From: Cladorhizidae sp. MBARI D1340-BT2
Taxonomy: Eukaryota > Porifera > Demospongiae > Poecilosclerida > Cladorhizidae
Reading direction: 5' to 3'
Length of the DNA stretch: 64,000 nucleotides
Assembly: GCA_028752905.1 (NCBI GenBank)
Contig: JAQNBH010000010.1
Location: 18,021,922-18,085,921 of the forward strand
The notes beneath the pieces were generated by a model, which was not told the origin of the DNA, searched no databases, and was given only the letters and a program-made list of their open reading frames with translations. This document shows positions 60,677 to 64,000 of the stretch, one piece after another; position 1 is the stretch's first letter, and the number at the start of each line of letters is the position of its first letter. The translations under genes and the position numbers were made by a program.

Positions 60677-61932
60677 ATCCAGACACCACATTTCATCACT
60701 TATAAAATGCATTTTCTCTTCAAGCTATGTTTTCTCACCGCTGCGTTAAAACTCTTCTAGAAGAGACAGATTTCCGGCTTGTTCCAATTCAACAGCGGCC
60801 ACTAATGTTTTGTGCACTCTATTTTTTTCATCTTCTTTTCCCCAAGTTCTTATGTCATTCGCAAGGTCCTAGTATCAATTGAGAGTCAGCCAATTTCTCC
60901 TGGACCGTAGATCAGCTTTCGTTAGGACTACTAACTTCTACCTGGAAGTTCACTTCGCAGTGACGGTCAAAACGTGACGATCCTTACCCCTTCTAGACCA
61001 GACATATTTCTATTTGCATTGGAAAAAAAATGAGCAAAAAGTCCACGAAATATCAACCCTATAGTAACCATTCACACTAAGGATACTATCACTGATCAAA
61101 ACCAGCCCTCGTTGTTTTTAGAGACACAATCTTCAGGCATCCCCTGCAAACATGATGATGCTGTACCCAATTTTCACTATATAGAACTCCATCAGATGAC
61201 ACATCAGCTTGGTATTAGTCGAAGCAGAGAGTACATTCAATACTTGAACTTGTGATATACATAACATCATAAGTTTGGCTTTGTCACAGATCTTAAATGA
61301 CTGTGAAGCTCCAACTCTTCCTTTTTCTTTTCCATTTCTAACAATTTTAAATCATTTTTTTTTTATAGCTATCAAAGCTGACCTCACTTTCAGATATCCT
61401 GTCCTTCAAAGTGGACTAGAAGTGGAGTATGACACAAGGCTGAAATCAACTCCAGTGGAGGCATTTGTTAACCAATCTTTTACCACGAATAAAAACTCGT
61501 TCAATTAAGAACACACAAGAGAAGGCATGTTCGAAAGTACAAGCTGCACTATTTCATTTCAGCCCAACTTTATTCCCTCCACGCGTAAAAGAACTAAACA
61601 TCGATAGGCTTGTTCCAATCCACAGTGGTGCTCATTTTTCCCTTCATGTTTTCCTCCAAGTTCTATATATTATCACCAAGTGGTGGCAGAGGGTAGTCGA
61701 AGCAGCATGGGTCGATTTTTTTAATACGATATATCCAATTTTTTCCTCCAAGTTCAATGGCAAACAAAATCTTGGCACATGCTGTTGTTTTTCCCTGATC
61801 AAATTGTTCAGCCAAGTGCAAATGCCAAATGTCTGACTGAATTCATGGTTCTACGCTTGCCGAGTAGAATTACTTTTGCACAAAGTAAGAGGTGAAAAAG
61901 AAGAAGAAAAAAAAGAGAGAGGCCAGCAAAAA

Positions 61933-62050
61933 GCCTACAACACCTGCTGTTCCCAGGCGGTCACCCATCCAAGTACTGGGCAGGCCCAATGCTGCTTAAC
62001 TTCGGTGATCGGACGAGAACCGGTGTTCTCAACGTGGTATGGTCGTAGGC
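61933..62050 (-). rRNA. 5S ribosomal RNA, unit 43 (G61A)
   Basis: One substitution from consensus: RNA 61 G to A (plus strand 61990), which breaks the predicted C17-G61 pair in helix II, the same pair weakened by C17U in units 32, 34, 36 and 38. It lies just beyond box A. The upstream spacer (1,256 bp) is plain, with one G lost in ACACAAGCTG. Confidence 0.95.
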
Positions 62051-63306
62051 ATCCAGACACCACATTTCATCACTTATAAAATGCATTTTCTCTTCAAGCT
62101 ATGTTTTCTCACCGCTGCGTTAAAACTCTTCTAGAAGAGACAGATTTCCGGCTTGTTCCAATTCAACAGCGGCTACTAATGTTTTGTGCACTCTATTTTT
62201 TTCATCTTCTTTTCCCCAAGTTCTTATGTCATTCGCAAGGTCCTAGTATCAATTGAGAGTCAGCCAATTTCTCCTGGACCGTAGATCAGCTTTCGTTAGG
62301 ACTACTAACTTGTACCTGGAAGTTCACTTCGCAGTGACGGTCAAAACGTGACGATCCTTACCCCTTCTAGACCAGACATATTTCTATTTGCATTGGAAAC
62401 AAAAATGAGCAAAAAGTCCACGAAATATCAACCCTATAGTAACCATTCACACTAAGGATACTATCACTGATCAAAACCAGCCCTCGTTGTTTTTAGAGAC
62501 ACAATCTTCAGGCATCCCCTGCAAACATGATGATGCTGTACCCAATTTTCACTATATAGAACTCCATCAGATGACACATCAGCTTGGTATTAGTCGAAGC
62601 AGAGAGTACATTCAATACTTGAACTTGTGATATACATAACATCATAAGTTTGGCTTTGTCACAGATCTTAAATGACTGTGAAGCTCCAACTCTTCCTTTT
62701 TCTTTTCCATTTCTAACAATTTTAAATCATTTTTTTTTTATAGCTATCAAAGCTGACCTCACTTTCAGATATCCTGTCCTTCAAAGTGGACTAGAAGTGG
62801 AGTATGACACAAGCTGAAATCAACTCCAGTGGAGGCATTTGTTAACCAATCTTTTACCACGAATAAAAACTCGTTCAATTAAGAACACACAAGAGAAGGC
62901 ATGTTCGAAAGTACAAGCTGCACTATTTCATTTCAGCCCAACTTTATTCCCTCCACGCGTAAAAGAACTAAACATCGATAGGCTTGTTCCAATCCACAGT
63001 GGTGCTCATTTTTCCCTTCATGTTTTCCTCCAAGTTCTATATATTATCACCAAGTGGTGGCAGAGGGTAGTCGAAGCAGCATGGGTCGATTTTTTTAATA
63101 CGATATATCCAATTTTTTCCTCCAAGTTCAATGGCAAACAAAATCTTGGCACATGCTGTTGTTTTTCCCTGATCAAATTGTTCAGCCAAGTGCAAATGCC
63201 AAATGTCTGACTGAATTCATGGTTCTACGCTTGCCGAGTAGAATTACTATTGCACAAAGTAAGAGGTGAAAAAGAAGAAGGAAAAAAAGAGAGAGGCCAG
63301 CAAAAA

Positions 63307-63424
63307 GCCTACAACACCTGCTGTTCCCAGGCGGTCACCCATCCAAGTACTGGGCAGGCCCAACGCTGCTTAACTTCGGTGATCGGACGAGAACCGGTGT
63401 TCTCAACGTGGTATGGTCGTAGGC
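63307..63424 (-). rRNA. 5S ribosomal RNA, unit 44
   Basis: Consensus 5S sequence, the last gene in the window. The upstream spacer carries the 83-bp insert and the 16-bp deletion and is cut by the window end at 64,000. Confidence 0.98.
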
Positions 63425-63505
63425 ATCCAGACAGCACATTTCATCACTTATAAAATGCATTTTCTCTTCAAGCTATGTTTTCTTACCGCTGCGTTAAAAC
63501 TCTTC

Positions 63506-63588
63506 AATATGACATCTGTTTCATAATATGACACTATTCTTAACATCTGTTTCATAATGTGACAAGTCTTAACATCTGTTTCATAATA
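63506..63588. repeat. 83-bp spacer insert, unit 44
   Basis: 83-bp insert with three internal direct repeats; the first seen since unit 33. Confidence 0.9.
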
Positions 63589-64000
63589 TAGAAGAGACAG
63601 ATTTCCGGCTTGTTCCAATTCAACAGCGGTTACTAATGTTTTGTGCACTCTATTTTTTCATCTTCTTTCCCCCAAGTTCTTATGTCATTCGCAAGGTCCT
63701 AGTATCAATTGAGGGTCAGCCAATTTCTCCTGGACCGTAGATCAGCTTTCGTTAGGACTGCTAACTTCTACCTGGAAGTTCACTTCGCAGTGACGGTCAA
63801 AACGTGACGATCCTTACCCCTTCTAGACCAGATTGGAAACAAAAATGAGCAAAAAGTCCACGAAATATCAACCCTATAGTAACCATTCACACTAAGGATA
63901 CTATCACTGATCAAAACCAGCCCTCGTTGTTTTTAGAGACACAATCTTCAGGCATCCCCTGCAAACATGATGATGCTGTACCCAATTTTCACTATATAGA

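Larger units (their letters stand above)
44347..61932. repeat. Two-unit higher-order repeat region (units 31-42)
   Basis: Genes alternate between a satellite-free 3' side and a two-copy satellite 3' side. Gene 32 to 34 is 2,976 bp and 33 to 35 is 2,975 bp; genes 35 to 37, 37 to 39 and 40 to 42 are each 2,909 bp apart. The 67-bp change matches loss of the 83-bp insert balanced by the 16-bp segment. Phase slips at units 39-40, which both have satellites on the 3' side. Confidence 0.88.
1..64000 (-). repeat. 5S rDNA tandem array (44 unit positions, 43 genes)
   Basis: The window is built from head-to-tail copies of one unit, each with one 118-nt 5S rRNA gene on the minus strand and a 1.2-1.6 kb spacer. 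Gene start-to-start spacing ranges from 1,324 to 1,682 bp. In every intact unit the T5 terminator occupies the five bases just left of the gene, and the TATA-like element lies 24-31 bases right of it. Spacers hold no gene I can recognise. Their landmarks, moving right from a gene, are the TATA element, the 83-bp insert site, the 11-bp duplication site, a small-deletion site after CTAGACCAGA, a T8-T10 tract, the satellite site, and a polypurine tract before the next gene. The array is cut by both window edges. Confidence 0.98.

Overview
The whole 64 kb window lies inside one tandem array of eukaryotic 5S ribosomal RNA genes. 43 copies of a 118-nt 5S gene are visible, all on the minus strand, spaced 1,324 to 1,682 bp apart, and the array runs off both ends of the window. 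A 44th unit (around 38,323) has lost its 5S gene in a clean internal deletion. No protein-coding gene, tRNA, snRNA, spliced-leader RNA or transposon could be supported; the repeated short reading frames are spacer sequence. The 5S sequence is metazoan in type (ends pair as GCCTACGAC/GTTGTAGGC; box A AAGTTAAGCAG; box C TGGATGGGTGACCGCCTG) and unlike the plant or fungal sequences I know. An AT-rich genome, probably an invertebrate, is my best reading; I cannot name the species.

Unit layout (transcription runs right to left). Each gene has an internal box A / IE / box C promoter. A TATA-like TTTTATAA lies 24-31 bases upstream, and a T5 Pol III terminator touches the 3' end, followed by a polypyrimidine stretch on the RNA-like strand. 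The rest of each unit is about 1.2-1.6 kb of untranscribed-looking spacer. Spacer length varies mainly through four modules: an 83-bp insert of three short direct repeats close upstream of the gene (13 units); a pair of 11-bp tandem duplications (4 units); two overlapping small deletions at one site; and a block of 79-bp satellite repeats, with three copies (9 units) or two (6 units), replacing about 20 bp on the 3' side of the gene.

Regional organisation. Units 3-7 (from 3,284) recur as units 8-12 at an offset of 7,431 bp. Units 14-17 recur as units 19-22 at 7,249 then 7,227 bp, the 22-bp change being loss of the two 11-bp duplications. Units 5-8 recur as units 22-25 at 24,867 bp. From about 44 kb to 62 kb the pattern is mostly a two-unit repeat (2,976 then 2,909 bp) with two-copy satellite blocks. 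This nested structure is what unequal crossing-over and gene conversion leave behind. The genes are far more uniform than the spacers: 32 of 43 are identical, and the other 11 carry one substitution each.

The points most worth following up are the 5S-less unit, the four-copy C17U allele and separate G61A allele that hit the same helix II base pair, the box C variants, unit 25 with damage in both helix I and the TATA region, and signs that the spacer is itself an ancient duplicated half-unit.
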